Shown: positions 43,224-54,528 of the stretch, piece after piece
How the letters are laid out: each line of letters starts with the position of its first letter
Position numbering within the stretch: position 1 is the stretch's first letter
Assembly: GCA_025769875.1 (NCBI GenBank)
Contig: JAGFNK010000205.1
Coordinates: 22,249 to 86,248, forward strand
Source: Russula earlei
Taxonomy: Eukaryota > Basidiomycota > Agaricomycetes > Russulales > Russulaceae
Reading direction: 5' to 3'
DNA length: 64,000 nt
The notes under the pieces: generated by a model
The model's input: the letters and a program-made list of their open reading frames with translations, nothing else
Told to the model about the DNA's origin: nothing
Databases searched by the model: none
Program-made: the position numbers and the translations under genes

Positions 43224-44052
43224 TGTCAAGACACGTACTGCTGATCACTAAGGACTCAGGAGCAGGTGGGCAGGGGTCGGAACAGATGGTACGCGGCGTA
43301 AACGGCGTTGAACAGGAGGACGAGCCAAACGACTAGAAGATACCAGATGGGGACTGGTACGTGTTGCAGGAGGCAGAGGCGAAGAGTAGAGGCCAGTGCA
43401 GCGAGGGACTTTAAACAAGGCGGTCGTTGAAGAGTACCTTGAAGGCGAGGGAAGGCTTTAGACTGAGCAGTCGCAGGGGAGTACCCAGGAAGTGGAGAGT
43501 ATCACAAATGGACAGTCTGACGACTGCCATGCTTCATTGGGGCTTATATACAGTATACAGGGTCGATTACAAAGCACTGGGACTATTCTAGACTCTTTGG
43601 ATACCATCCAATAGGACTACAGAGGCATAAACTTGCTTGTGTCAACTTTCAGGCTTACTGAGCGCATTACTGATCATTGTGGAGCGATGACATCATTATG
43701 ATGTCACTGTGGAGCGCTTAGTGAGCCTATGAGGTCACTGTGGAGTCGCTCAGTCAGCCATGATGTCATTGGAGCCTTGATGACGTCAGATGATTTATGC
43801 AACAGTTTCTAAGAGTTTGTGCCGCTGTTTCGGGTCCATGGTGGCTGAGTGGCCATGTGGCTGCCACGCGATGATTACCCGATTAGGAAACTGGTGCCTG
43901 GTCGTGTTATAGTGCCTTTGCAATAGCAATATCTTGTACCGCAGGGGGGATAGCCCAGAAAATGGAAGGGAGTCGGCAATGCAAAGTGAGAGAGGTTCTT
44001 CTTGAGTAAAATAGGACAATCTTCGGCCAGGACTTGGCCTTGGTTCGTAACA
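43224..44052 (-). repeat. 3' LTR of the young gypsy element (829 bp)
   Basis: Runs TGTCAAGACACGTACTGC to TTCGTAACA in plus orientation. It contains a TATATAAG promoter box on the minus strand near 43550. Near identical to 52086-52916. Confidence 0.9.
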
Positions 44053-44327
44053 TTCATCCCCTCTTTATAGACTTGTTGCTCCTGCAACAGTAGGGATTCG
44101 TTTCTTTGGAAGGTGGAGTAGTTTGCATATGAAAAGTCGAAGTCTGTTCGTTCGTGGGGAGTTCTCCCTTGTTCTATGATTTGCTTTGGGGATGGCTGTG
44201 GTCGATTGGGTGCATGTGGTCGCAGGAGTTCTCTGGAAAGTTCGTTGGTAACAAGGATAAAGGTAGTCATCGACAGAGGTCATGATGAGAGTTGTTGGTT
44301 TAGGGGTTACTCCTGGTGGGAATTGTT

Positions 44328-47300
44328 CTAAGCGCCTTCGGGATATTTCCGATGGAAGTCTTTAACAAGTGATTGCGCTCTTGATAGGTTAGATGCTGGC
44401 TCCCAAGTATTTTCTGCAACCGTATACCCTTTCCATTTAACTAGGTATTGGATTCCTTTGCGGTTTGGGGAGAGCCGAGAGTTTAGGATCTGTTCTACTT
44501 CATATTGTTCTTCTCCTTCGACTAATATTGGTGGCGGGTTTGAAAAGTTAGGACCATGGGCAATGGTTTCTTTGTAAGGTTTAATCAGGGAGTGGTGAAA
44601 AACCGGGTGTATCTTCCAAGACTTTGGTAGCTCGAGGCGAACAGTTTACTGGATAGGCAGTGGTGACTTTGAATGGCCCATAGCGTCGAGGGGCTAGTTT
44701 TGCTTTTGGGTGAGTGGTTCGTAGATTCGTGGCTTCCAGCCATACTTGATCCCCTTCTTTAAAACGAAATGTGGAGGATTGAGGTCCTGATTGCTTCATG
44801 ATTTCTGTTGCTCGGTTCAGGGAGGCAGCTACTTCTTCTCTGAGTTGGTTTAATCTTGATAGTCTTTCTTGGATCGAAGGGAACTTTGATGTAAAGGCAA
44901 GGGGCGGAGCAAATGTTGGGTTAAAGCCATACCAGACTTCAAACGGGGGTTTGTTCGTAGCACTGTGTTGTCTGGCATTATGTGCGAACTCCATAAAGGG
45001 AACTAGTTCTGCCCAATTGTCTGCTTGATGGTTGCAAAATATTCGTAGGTATTGTTCTAGTTCTTGGTTAACTCGTTCTGTTTCTCCATCTGTCTGTGGG
45101 TGATATGCTGTGCTTAATGATACTTTGACATTTAACTTCTTCCATAGTTCTTGAGTGACTTTTGCTGCGAACTGAGGGCCTCTGTCCGATATTATTTGTG
45201 TTGGGAGCCCTATTCTTCTCCAGACGTTGTTCATGATTAGTGTCGCTGTTTCGTCTGCTGTGATTGTCTTGTGGCAAGGGGTAATGATTATTGCTTTACT
45301 GAATCGATCTACCACGACTAGGAGGCTGTCGAAGCCTTGTGAAATCGGTAGGTCTGTGATAAAGTCCATAGTAATGCTTTTCCATACTTCTCCAGCTGGT
45401 GTAATCGGTACAAGGGGTGTTTCTGTCTTTGGACGGTTCTTGGTACTTTGGCAAATTGCGCAACCATCTACATAACTTTTGACATAAGTTAGCATTCCTG
45501 GCCACCAATAGTTTCGGCTGATTAGTTCATAAGTTTTCCATTGGCCAGGATGCCCAGTGGCAAGGGAGTCGTGGTGTAGTTTTAGAATTTTCTTTCTTAG
45601 GGTGTCGTTGTTTGGGATATAGACTTTTCCTTTGAATAGTATTAGTCCATCTTCAAGGTTCCAGTCCTGTAAGCCTTTGGATAGTCGCCTTGGTCCATTC
45701 TTTATAATGATTGCTAACGCGTTAGATACTTCTGGGTCATAGTCTTTGCTAGATCGTAGTTGTTGTCGAAGTTCCTGGTCGCCGATTGGTTCTGTAGCAG
45801 AGGTGCGTGTTGCTCTAATTTTAAAAAATTTGTCATCTAGGAGCACCTTTCCATCATTTTCGTTTTGTATCCCCTCTTTAAAGTCTGGCCGCCTGGACAG
45901 ACCGTCTGCTTTGTTCATAGTTCCTGGGTGGTGGGTGATGGTGAAGTCGAAATTGCTGAGGAGGAGTGCCCATCGGGCTTGTCGTCTCGTGAGTTTTTGT
46001 TTTGTCATGAAGTATGTCAAGTTATTGTGGTCTGTCCATAGATCAATGGGGTGTGTAGCGCCTTCAAGGTAGTGTCGGAAGTGCCAGAGGGATAAGACGA
46101 TAGCAAGGAGTTCTTTATCGTAGATCATGTAATTTCGTTGTGCGGGGTCCAAGGATTTCGAGAAATAGGCTACTGGGTGATATCTGTTAAATTCATCGGG
46201 TTGTTCCAAGATTGCACCGACTGCAAAGTCACTTGCATCGCAGATGAGTCGAAAGGGTTTCGTGTGGTTAGGTAACATGAGGATTGGGGCCGTTGTGAAT
46301 GCTTGGATTAGTTTCTGAAATGCTTGTTCTTCATCGTCTTCCCACTTGAAGGGGTTTTCTTTCTTTGTTAAGTTAAACAAGGGCCGTGCTATTCGAGAGT
46401 ATTGGTGGATAAATCGTCGATAGAAGTTGCAGAATCCTAGAAATGCTTGTACTTCCGTAACATTGGTCGGAGTAGGCCACTTTGTAATGCCTATTAACTT
46501 GTCTTGGTCCATGGATATTCGTCCTTGGGAGATATTGATGCCTAGGTAACTAATAGAGGTTTGTCGGAAAGCACATTTCTCTGGTTTCAAGTATAAGTCG
46601 TGGTCTTGGAGTGTTTTTAGGACCTTATGTGTCCAGTCGTCTAGTTCGTTCAAGGTTTGCGCCATGATTAGTATATCATCTAGATAAACAACCACTCGTT
46701 CAGTGGCAATGTATTTTGCTAGGATGGTGTTCATAAAGCGTTGGAAAGTGGCTGGGGCGTTGCAGAGACCAAATGTCATTATCAATGGTTCGAAGAGTCC
46801 TAATGGTGTCTTGAATGCTGCGAGGTGTTCATCGCCTTCTCTGAGGCGAATGTTGTTGTATCCCCATCGTACGTCAAACTTGGTAAAGTATTGGGCTCCT
46901 TGGAGTTTGTCAATTAATTCAGGAATCAAGGGTAGTGGATACGCGTCTTTGACAGTTGCTGTATTCAGGGCTCTGTAGTCTTGCACTGGTCGTAGATTTC
47001 CTCCTTTCTTTTCTACAAAGAAGAATGGGCTGGCAATAGCTGCTTTTGATGGTCGGATTGTGCCTCTTTTCAAATGTTCGTCTAAGTATTCTTTTAGGGC
47101 TTGTAGTTCCTTGGGAGTAAGTCGATAAATGCCAGAATCGCGTCGGGCGATCCCTGGTTTTAGATTGATTGCATGGTCCCATGGTTGGTGAGCAGGAAGG
47201 CGTTGAGAAGCTTGTTCATCGAAAACCTTTCGCCATTTCAAGAATTGGGCGGGGATAAGTTCGTCTAATGTCTTAGGGGGTGTTTCCGCATTGGCTAGCT

Positions 47301-48022
47301 TGGTAGCTGTGGTTGATTTGGCTCTTATGTTGATTGTTATTGGGCTAAACGCATCGTGGATTTGTTCGTCAACACATGGGTTCAATGGTCCTTCAGTATC
47401 TGGGAAGATTAGTGCAGCAATGTCCGTAAACTCGGGTTCTTCTTCTTCAGGGAAAGTAAGCGCTTGTATTTGGTAATTCCGCGTTCCAGATGCAGATGCA
47501 ATGGTTATGCTTGGGTGTGTGGTAAGGCAAGTTCGGGGGCAGTTCCTCAGTGTGATTGTATCATTTGCCCAATCAATATCTGGGTTGTGGTGTCGTAGCC
47601 AATCGGTTCCTAAGATAATGTCGTGATCTCCAATGTTAGTGACCAGGAATTCTGCTTGTTCGTCATGAGTGGCGCCTGTGTGCGCTTGGAATGCGAAGTC
47701 TTTGGATGGTGCTAAAGCGTATTAGTCCATTGGCATTTTGTGTTCCATCTACATTTTGTGCTGGCAAGGGTTTGATCATAGTTCGAAGGTGCAGGTGGTG
47801 TCTTTGTGCAAATCGTTCAGTGGATTATCATTCCTTCTGCTCCACTGTCGAGCAGGGCTCTTGCACCGATTTCTTTGCCGCTTGTCTTCCCTACCTAAGG
47901 TAACTTTCAAGGCAATGGAAGGGGAGCGAATATTCTTGGTAAAAACTTTGGGGTAATTGATTTCTCTTTGTATCGTACTGATTTGGACCGCATGTCCCTC
48001 CTCGGTGCAGAAGGGGGTCCAA
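44328..48022 (-). CDS. pol: Gypsy pol polyprotein (protease, RT, RNase H, integrase, chromodomain)
   Basis: The long open block 44581-47385 holds, in order: reverse transcriptase (DVRWGYNNIRLREGDEHLAA, VVYLDDILIM with the catalytic DD), RNase H (PFRLICDASDFAVGAIL), and integrase with zinc-binding H2C2 (HHDSLATGHPGQWKT, YVDGCAICQSTK) and DDE core (SITMDFITDLP, ISDRGPQF, YHPQTDGETERVNQELE). Upstream in shifted frames is the protease: ALLDSGAEGMIIH near 47830 and IILGTDWLRHHNPDIDW near 47590. Downstream, after a one-base shift near 44640, comes a chromodomain (EEQYEVEQILNSR, IQYLVKWKGYTVAENTWEPA) ending at TAG 44328. Extra bases near 44640, 47821 and 47898 are the only clear frame breaks; the element was probably active recently. 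Confidence 0.9.
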
Positions 48023-49533
48023 TTAAAAATCCATAGGAGCAGATCTTGGGCGGAGGATTGAGTCTGCAAGTGTCTCTCTCCAGGTTGTTAGTGATGCAAC
48101 AGGAACGGGTTCTTCTTGTGCAGGTTCGATGTTTTCATCTTGAATGGTTGTAGCTCTGACTGTTTGGGGGCGAGATCCTTGTCGTTGGCGTCCTTGAGCT
48201 GCTTTCTTTGCTCTACATTGATTTGCCATATGATTCTTCTTTCCACAAGTAATAACAGAGATTGTTCTTGCGTCGAAATTCTTTCTCTGCATCTGTGAGA
48301 GGTTTCCTTTCACTTCTGGATTCCCAGGGTCGTTCATTAGGCTCTCCTTGGTACAAGTTAATTTCCAATGGATTATCTGATCCTTGAGTGTTTAATCCTC
48401 GGGCACGCACAGAGCGTCCTCCTCGAAAAGCAGTGGAGTTGTACTAGGTGGAAAAGGTTGTCGAATTCTCTTGCTGCTTTGACAAGGGCTGCAAGTGTAG
48501 TTGGTGTCGGTGTGATTCCCAATATTTTCTGATGTAAGGCCGGGTTGATGTTCTTCCTAAATGCGTACATCTTTGTTCTTTCATCGGTGGTAGCTCGTGA
48601 TGCATGGTGCGACCATTTCTGATACCATTCATTAAATGGTAGTTTTCCTTGATAATAGGTGTGCATGGTATTAGCGGAGGCCAACTCTGCTTCTGCAGGG
48701 ATAAAATGATCGGCAAAGGCTTTCTTGAAGTCGTCCCATGACCCATAGTCTGCTACGGTACGAGCCATAGCCTTGGTGGTTTGTTCTCTAGCCCACGCTC
48801 CGGCGGGTGTTCCTACTTTAAAGTGGGTCAGTGCAGCGGCAACTTTCTTGCTTTCATCTGTAAAGGAGTCGCCATTGATGTAATAATAATTGGCCAAAGC
48901 TGCCCAAAAGGCTTCTGCGTTATCAGCCTTTCCGTCAAAGGGTTCTGGTGCTGTTCCGACAAGGCGTGGATTGCTTGACATGGTGGGATTCTGAGTTGTT
49001 GTAGCTGTAACAATAGGTGGGGCTGAACCTTGTAGTTGGATTCTAGTTGGAGTGAGCGTTCGAGGGACTGCTTGTGGTACGTTGCTAGTTGTATGAGGAG
49101 TAGGTTGTTGGGTATTACGCCGAGTAGAAGGTCCTGGAGTGGTGCTTCGAGTGCTCTGAGCAGTTCCTAGGATAGCGGTAACTTCTTGAGGTGTTCTGGC
49201 TGAGAAATCGACTTCTCGATTGTTATAGTAAACCCAATGTCTTCTAGAACGGCTCCACTTGACTGGTCTGTCTAGGAAGAGGCCTGAGTAGTTATAGGGG
49301 TTGAAGTCTTGAACGTTTTCTGCTCCTGGGGCTGCCGCTTTAAGTTGTTCGGTGGTAACTTCGTCGTTATCGTCTTCGTATAACCAAGTGTCAGAAAGAT
49401 TTCCGTGGTTGATAATAGGTGTGCCTGCAAATTTTCCTCGGTAACAGTGATCTTGGGTGTCGTAACTGAGGTTTTCAAATAGGAGTGGGATTAGATTTTC
49501 TTCTTCGTCAGTGATGTCTCTCCTAGTGCTCAT
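48023..49533 (-). CDS. gag: Gypsy gag polyprotein with zinc knuckle
   Basis: ATG 49533 (MSTRRDITDEEENLIPLLFE). The retrotransposon capsid domain is at about 48440-48970: PEPFDGKADNAEAFWAALAN, FTDESKKVAAALTHFKVGTP, KKAFADHFIPAEAELASANT, LPFNEWYQKWSHHAS. A CCHC knuckle follows at about 48220-48260 (CYYCGKKNHMANQC once a single extra base near 48247 is discounted). Another extra base near 48440 separates capsid from the RGLNTQGSDNP linker. The frame then ends at 48023, just before protease. Confidence 0.85.
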
Positions 49534-49559
49534 AGATCTAGACGACTGTTATAGTCCAA

Positions 49560-51060
49560 TGGCCGTTGTTCCAAGGATATGCAATGGTGTAGGCTGGCTT
49601 TAGTCGAATGGTATCAGGTCTTCCTTGATGTTTTCTTAATTGGATTCGGGAGTATTCTTCAGTAATGCTGCTTTGTGTTAGAACTACTCGGGTTTTCCAC
49701 AGATATCCTTCAAATTCTGCTGGAGAGATGGCAAAGTCACTTATTTCCTTGGTGGGGTGCTTGTAAACTATAAAGTGTGTCAGTCGTTGATGCCAAGCTT
49801 GGGTACAATAATTCTTGAATTCAATTAACTTCTCTCCTTGAACGTGTAGGTAGGTTTAATGCTAAGAAGGATTGTTCTGGTAGGATAACAGTGTAAATCA
49901 GTACTCCTAAGATCGGCACTATCAGGGGATTCAACAAGGGGTGATGCAAAGGGTTGGGATAGGTATGACAGGGGTAGGAATACGATTGGTAAACAAGGGT
50001 ACGTAGGCGTCAGGAGGGGTAGGAGGTAATGGTCTTTCAACAAGAAATCCTCTTGCGTTGGGAACTGTTTCTCTCTCAGGGGGTCGTTGGGATGACGCGC
50101 GTCTCCTGTGTCGAGGAGCCAGATTTATCGAATGGGGAGGTGGTAATCGCCTGGCGTCCACAAGGTAATTCCGTCAGGAGTAGGAGGTGTGTCTGGTCGA
50201 AAGTTGCACGTGCAATACTCTGTTTTGCAGTTACACCTTGCTGTCCACGGATTTGACTCAGTATCTTCTGTGCTGGCAGACCAACGTTCTTGGCTAGTTG
50301 GGACAGTGGTCTGAATCGGTGTGAGGGGTCGAGGGGCGAGACTTGAGGCTTCTAGGATTGCTGGGACAGAATAGTACGCAGGGGGACCAGTATATGAGGC
50401 GTCTGGGCTGGTAATTGCCCAAGGTTGATTGTAGTCTGCGTCGTATAGCCAAGAGTTAGTTTCCCAGTCAAAGGTGTTGTGTATTCCTGGTACAACAGCA
50501 AGTTGGACGTAAGATTGATTTTCCCTTTGTATTCTGTTGAGGCGTAGGTGGTAGAACTGGACAGTGAGACGGTAGTAGCTGATGTATGTCCAAGCCTAGA
50601 TAAAACAAGCGATACCCTGTCCTTAAAGAGTGGACAATGATGTGGTGGCGTGGTTGAATGACTCTGGTCCAAAGGTTTAATTCACTAGTGCGTAAGGATT
50701 GGTAGTCAACTGGCTGTCCTTGGATGTTCTTTGCTTGAGCAAGGTGCCAATATAAGTAGTTGTTGTCGTGCTGGAGGTAGAAGTCGACTAAGGGTTTCAA
50801 GATATAGTGCGTGTTCGTCGTGGCTTAAGAGTTGTCCAAAAGGCAAGACTTCAAGGAACTCTTTAACAATAAGATGGGGGAAATCTTCGTGAGGTGGTTC
50901 AACTCCTGGTACGTCGTGTAAGTTGGTTAAAGTGGTGACAGGGAATGCGACGGAGGTCCAAGTTCGATAATGATTTAGCTTTAAGACGTGTCTGAGTGAT
51001 AGCGTCTTCTTCTTCGTCTTCTTCTAAGGCGTATTCTCGTGGCACTTTAGTTAAAACAAG
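49560..51060 (-). CDS. Accessory ORF 2 of the gypsy element (unknown)
   Basis: A coding-like stretch between accessory ORF 1 and gag, read in several frames because of indels. It begins near an acidic YALEEDEEEDAITQTRLKAK segment and includes WYTFDWETNSWLYDADYNQP-like text at about 50400-50480, then ASYTGPPAYYSVPAILEASS and a Cys-rich NPWTARCNCKTEYCTCNF motif at about 50190-50250. It ends in a basic/Pro-rich region. No known domain was recognised; similar Gln/Tyr-rich ORFs would be expected to be structural. Borders are approximate. Confidence 0.4.
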
Positions 51061-51114
51061 AAAAGGATCTTTATTCGATCTTTATTGAAGCGTTACAAGG
51101 GTGGTTCTTACTTT

Positions 51115-52395
51115 TTAAGAACCGTGCGCAAGATCTATGGTTTCGAGCTGGTACCTCTCAATTATTTCGAGAGGGTTAAGGGGAATACGAGGCGTAAAGC
51201 AAAAGCGAAGTAGCTGGGGGTTAAAGCGGATGGTGTCGACTGTATAAGTCGAATAGTGACGTAGGGACACGCGGTTACTGTTCTCCTCGAAGTGTAAGTA
51301 GCCGTATGCGAAAGCGAGACGTCCGTCCAAGAAGTCGTGTACGATAGATAAGCAAAACGAGCCCTCGTAAGCAGGGCGGTAAATAGCAGGCAAGGTAAGT
51401 AGTTTCCTAAATAACGAGGTGTTAAAAATGTATGCGATGCGTCCGAGGGGAAAGTCAGCGTCCGGGGCGTATATCCCGACGTTGGAGCAGATGCCGAAGG
51501 GGGTGAGATTGTACTGGGTGGCAAGGGCAGTGTTGGAGGGTTCTACCGCAAAAGTGTGGACGATGCGTGCACGAAAGGCGGTAGTGAAGGTGTCTGTGAA
51601 TGCGCGACGAGCTAACTGGTCTGAGGTAGGGATGCGTCCAAGGTAGTCTTGATGATTCAAGTCGTGGAGGGGACGCCACTGCTCCTGGCGACGATTGGTG
51701 GTAGGGAGGACGAAGTACTGGTGCGGATGGAAGCGAAATACTGTGCAGGGGGGACGGTCGAGGAAGCCTTCAGGTAAGGGAGGACGGTCCGCTTGCTGTT
51801 GCTCGTTCTGCGCTGGAGGGGGAGTGCCGACAGGGACAAAGTTGTCTGGGATAGGCTGGACAGTGGTAGGAGACGATGGGGGAGCCGTTGGGGAGTACAA
51901 GAGGCTGAGGGGTGAGGATGTGTCGACCGGGTCGACGTCTTCAGTGAGGATGCGAAGAGGCGGTGCGTGGAGTGGGCTGGAGAGGAGAAGGGAGACGCAG
52001 GGAGGTATTGACAAGAGTGGGGGAGTTGGGAGTAGACACTTGAGCGTTGGCTGGTCAATACAAGAATGATGAGAGACTGTCCAGATGTCAAGACACGTAC
52101 TGCTGATCACTAAGGACTCAGGAGCAGGTGGGCAAGGGTCGGAACAGATGGTACGCGGCGTAAGGCGGCGTTGAACAGGAGGACGAGCCAAACGACTAGA
52201 GAGGTACCAGATGGGGACTGGTACGTGTTGCAAGAGGCAGAGGCGAAGAGTAGAGGCCAGTGCAGCGAGGGGCTTTAAACAAGGCGGTCGTTGAAGAGTA
52301 CCTTGGAAGCGAGGGAAGGCTTTAGACTGAGCAGTCGCAGGGGAGTACCCAGGAAGATGGAGAGTATCACAAATGGACAGTCTGACGACTGCCAT
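51115..52395 (-). CDS. Accessory ORF 1 of the gypsy element (unknown)
   Basis: A 426-codon frame whose first ATG (52395) lies inside the 5' LTR, only about 14 nt below a TATATAAG box, so translation probably starts later. The internal part at 51115-51840 looks like a real protein: FLDRPPCTVFRFHPHQYFVL, PTSDQLARRAFTDTFTTAFR, TQYNLTPFGICSNVGIYAPD, AYIFNTSLFRKLLTLPAIYR, FLDGRLAFAYGYLHFEENSN and LRFCFTPRIPLNPLEIIERY. No known domain was recognised. It lies upstream of gag, an unusual place for an extra gypsy ORF. Confidence 0.5.
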   Translation of the reverse strand: MAVVRLSICDTLHLPGYSPATAQSKAFPRFQGTLQRPPCLKPLAALASTLRLCLLQHVPVPIWYLSSRLARPPVQRRLTPRTICSDPCPPAPESLVISSTCLDIWTVSHHSCIDQPTLKCLLPTPPLLSIPPCVSLLLSSPLHAPPLRILTEDVDPVDTSSPLSLLYSPTAPPSSPTTVQPIPDNFVPVGTPPPAQNEQQQADRPPLPEGFLDRPPCTVFRFHPHQYFVLPTTNRRQEQWRPLHDLNHQDYLGRIPTSDQLARRAFTDTFTTAFRARIVHTFAVEPSNTALATQYNLTPFGICSNVGIYAPDADFPLGRIAYIFNTSLFRKLLTLPAIYRPAYEGSFCLSIVHDFLDGRLAFAYGYLHFEENSNRVSLRHYSTYTVDTIRFNPQLLRFCFTPRIPLNPLEIIERYQLETIDLAHGS

Positions 52396-52916
52396 GCTTC
52401 ATTGGGGCTTATATACAGTATACAGGGTCGATTACAAAGCACTGGGACTATTCTAGACTCTTTGGTACCATCCAATAGGACTACAGAGGCATAAACTTGC
52501 TTGTGTCAACTTTCAGGCTTACTGAGCGCATTACTGATCATTGTGGAGCGATGACATCATTATGATGTCACTGTGGAGCGCTTAGTGAGCCTATGAGGTC
52601 ACTGTGGAGTCGCTCAGTCAGCCATGATGTCATTGGAGCCTTGATGACGTCAGATGATTTATGCAACAGTTTCTAAGAGTTTGTGCCGCTGTTTCGGGTC
52701 CATGGTGGCTGAGTGGCCATGTGGCTGCCACGCGATGATTACCCGATTAGGAAACTGGTGCCTGGTCGTGTTATAGTGCCTTTGCAATAGCAATATCTTG
52801 TACCGCAGGGGGAATAGCCCAGAAAATGGAAGGGAGTCGGCAATGCAAAGTGAGAGAGGTTCTTCTTGAGTAAAATAGGACAATCTTCGGCCAGGACTTG
52901 GCCTTGGTTCGTAACA
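52086..52916 (-). repeat. 5' LTR of the young gypsy element (831 bp)
   Basis: Same ends as the 3' LTR. It carries the TATATAAG box at about 52409-52416 on the minus strand, so this copy should drive the element. Confidence 0.9.
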
Positions 52917-54515
52917 GGTTCCCAGTAACAACCATATATCTTCTAATAAGCAAGTCTTAAGAGGTCTTCAAGTTGAGGCAGTTATAACTAATCGAAATGA
53001 GTATGATGTTGAAAAGAAGTACTCTGGAGGTGAATGAGGGGCATGGGATATTGAAGAAGAGAGTGACAAAAACATTAAGCCAGGCAGCAATGTTTGATCT
53101 ACCCCTCTTTTGGGTTCATCATTTACCCTTGTCTCATTTACTATTGTTCTCTACTTTCACCCCTGTTCCCTTGGTTACCTTCATCCTTGATACTGATGAA
53201 CTCTTATTGTTTACTTGTATTGTTTCATCCCTTGTTTGACCCCCTTTTGCCATTGGTTCACCCTTGTCTATTGTTCTGCATATGGTACTGTACAGCCTCA
53301 CTACATACAGTATTTGTCAAGACACATACTGCTGATCACTAAGGACTCAGGAGCAGGTGGGCAAGGGTCGGAACAGATGGTACGCGGCGTAAGCGGCGTT
53401 GAACAGGAGGACGAGCCAAATGACGAGGAGGGTACAGATGGGGACTGGTAGGTGTTGCAGAGACAAAGGCGAAGGCTAGAGGCCAGTGTAGTGAGGGGGC
53501 TTTAACAAGGCGGTCTTGAAGAGTACCTTGGGGGCGAGGGGAATCTTTAGACTGAGCGGTCGCAGGGGAGTACAGGAAGATGAGAGTATCACAAATGGAC
53601 AGTCTGACGACTGCCATGCTTCATTGGGGCTTATATACAGTGTACAGGGTCGATTACAAAGAACTGGGACTATTCTAGACTCTTTGGTACCATCCAATAG
53701 GACTACAGAGGCATAAACTTGCTTGTGTCAAGTTTCAGGCTTACTGAGCGCATTACTGATCATTGTGGAGCGATGACATCATTATGATGTCACTGTGGAG
53801 CGCTTAGTGAGCCTATGAGGTCACTGTGGAGTTGCTCAGTCAGCCATGATGTCATTGGAGCCTTGATGACTGTCAGATGATTTATGCAACAGTTTCTAAG
53901 AGTTTGTGCCGCTGTTTCGGGTCCTTGGTGGCTGGGTGGCCATGTGGCTGCCACGCGATGATTACCCGATTAGGAAACGGGTGCCTGGTCGTGTTATAGT
54001 GCCTTTGCAATAGCAATATCTTGTACCGCAGGAGGGATAGCCCAGAAAATGGAAGGGAGTCGGCAATGCAAAGTGAGAGAGGTCTCTCTTGAGTGAAATA
54101 GGACAATCTATGGCCAGGACCGGGCCTTGGTTCGTAACAGTATTTAAGCACCTGTAGAAGCTGGGGAATGCCCCAAGCTTAGCTTTGTCCCATTTCCTGT
54201 CACATCCCTTGCCCTGTATAACTCTCTCAAACACAACTTGCTTGTGCTGGCTTACACTCTGCTTGACCTGAGCACACCTCAAGGAACCCTTGTGTTCCTC
54301 TTCCTCCTCTGCCTCTCTCTCATTGTCCTCCTCTTCTGTGAAACCAGGAGATCAACTCTGTCTGTGGGCTGAGTCATCATCTGACTTAGTCTTGAGACAC
54401 TAAACTCTTGATCCAGTCTCTTTGAGCCGGCCCCACTGAACCCTTGAATCAAGTCACAGGGACTTGGCCCCACTGAACCCTGAGCTAACGCCCTTACAGC
54501 CACAATGCTGTAACA
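52917..54515 (-). mobile_element. LTR-X copy 2, interrupted by a solo gypsy LTR
   Basis: Ends ...GCTGTAACA at 54515, the inverse of LTR-X copy 1. Similarity to copy 1 runs through 54140-54515 and, beyond the inserted solo LTR, into 53240-53314 (CCATATGC-type stretch). The remainder to 52917 has no counterpart in the window. It is oriented opposite to copy 1, with the young gypsy element between them. Confidence 0.6.
53315..54139 (-). mobile_element. Solo LTR of the young gypsy family (825 bp)
   Basis: Same ends as the element LTRs but more divergent (for example several small deletions at 53400-53580). It is flanked by perfect 5-bp target duplications GTATT (53310-53314 and 54140-54144) inside LTR-X, showing that LTR-X was there first. 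Confidence 0.9.
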
Positions 54516-54528
54516 CATAAAACATGAA

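Larger units (their letters stand above)
43224..52916 (-). mobile_element. Ty3/gypsy chromodomain retrotransposon (young, near complete)
   Basis: A 9.7-kb element in minus orientation: 5' LTR 52086-52916, accessory ORFs, gag, pol with chromodomain, polypurine tract (AAAGAGGGGATGAA just above 44052), 3' LTR 43224-44052. The two LTRs differ at only a handful of sites by eye, so insertion was recent. A candidate primer-binding site beginning TGGACAGTCTC lies 2 nt inside the 5' LTR (about 52073-52083). No matching 5-bp target duplication flanks it (ATAGC left, GGTTC right). Confidence 0.9.
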
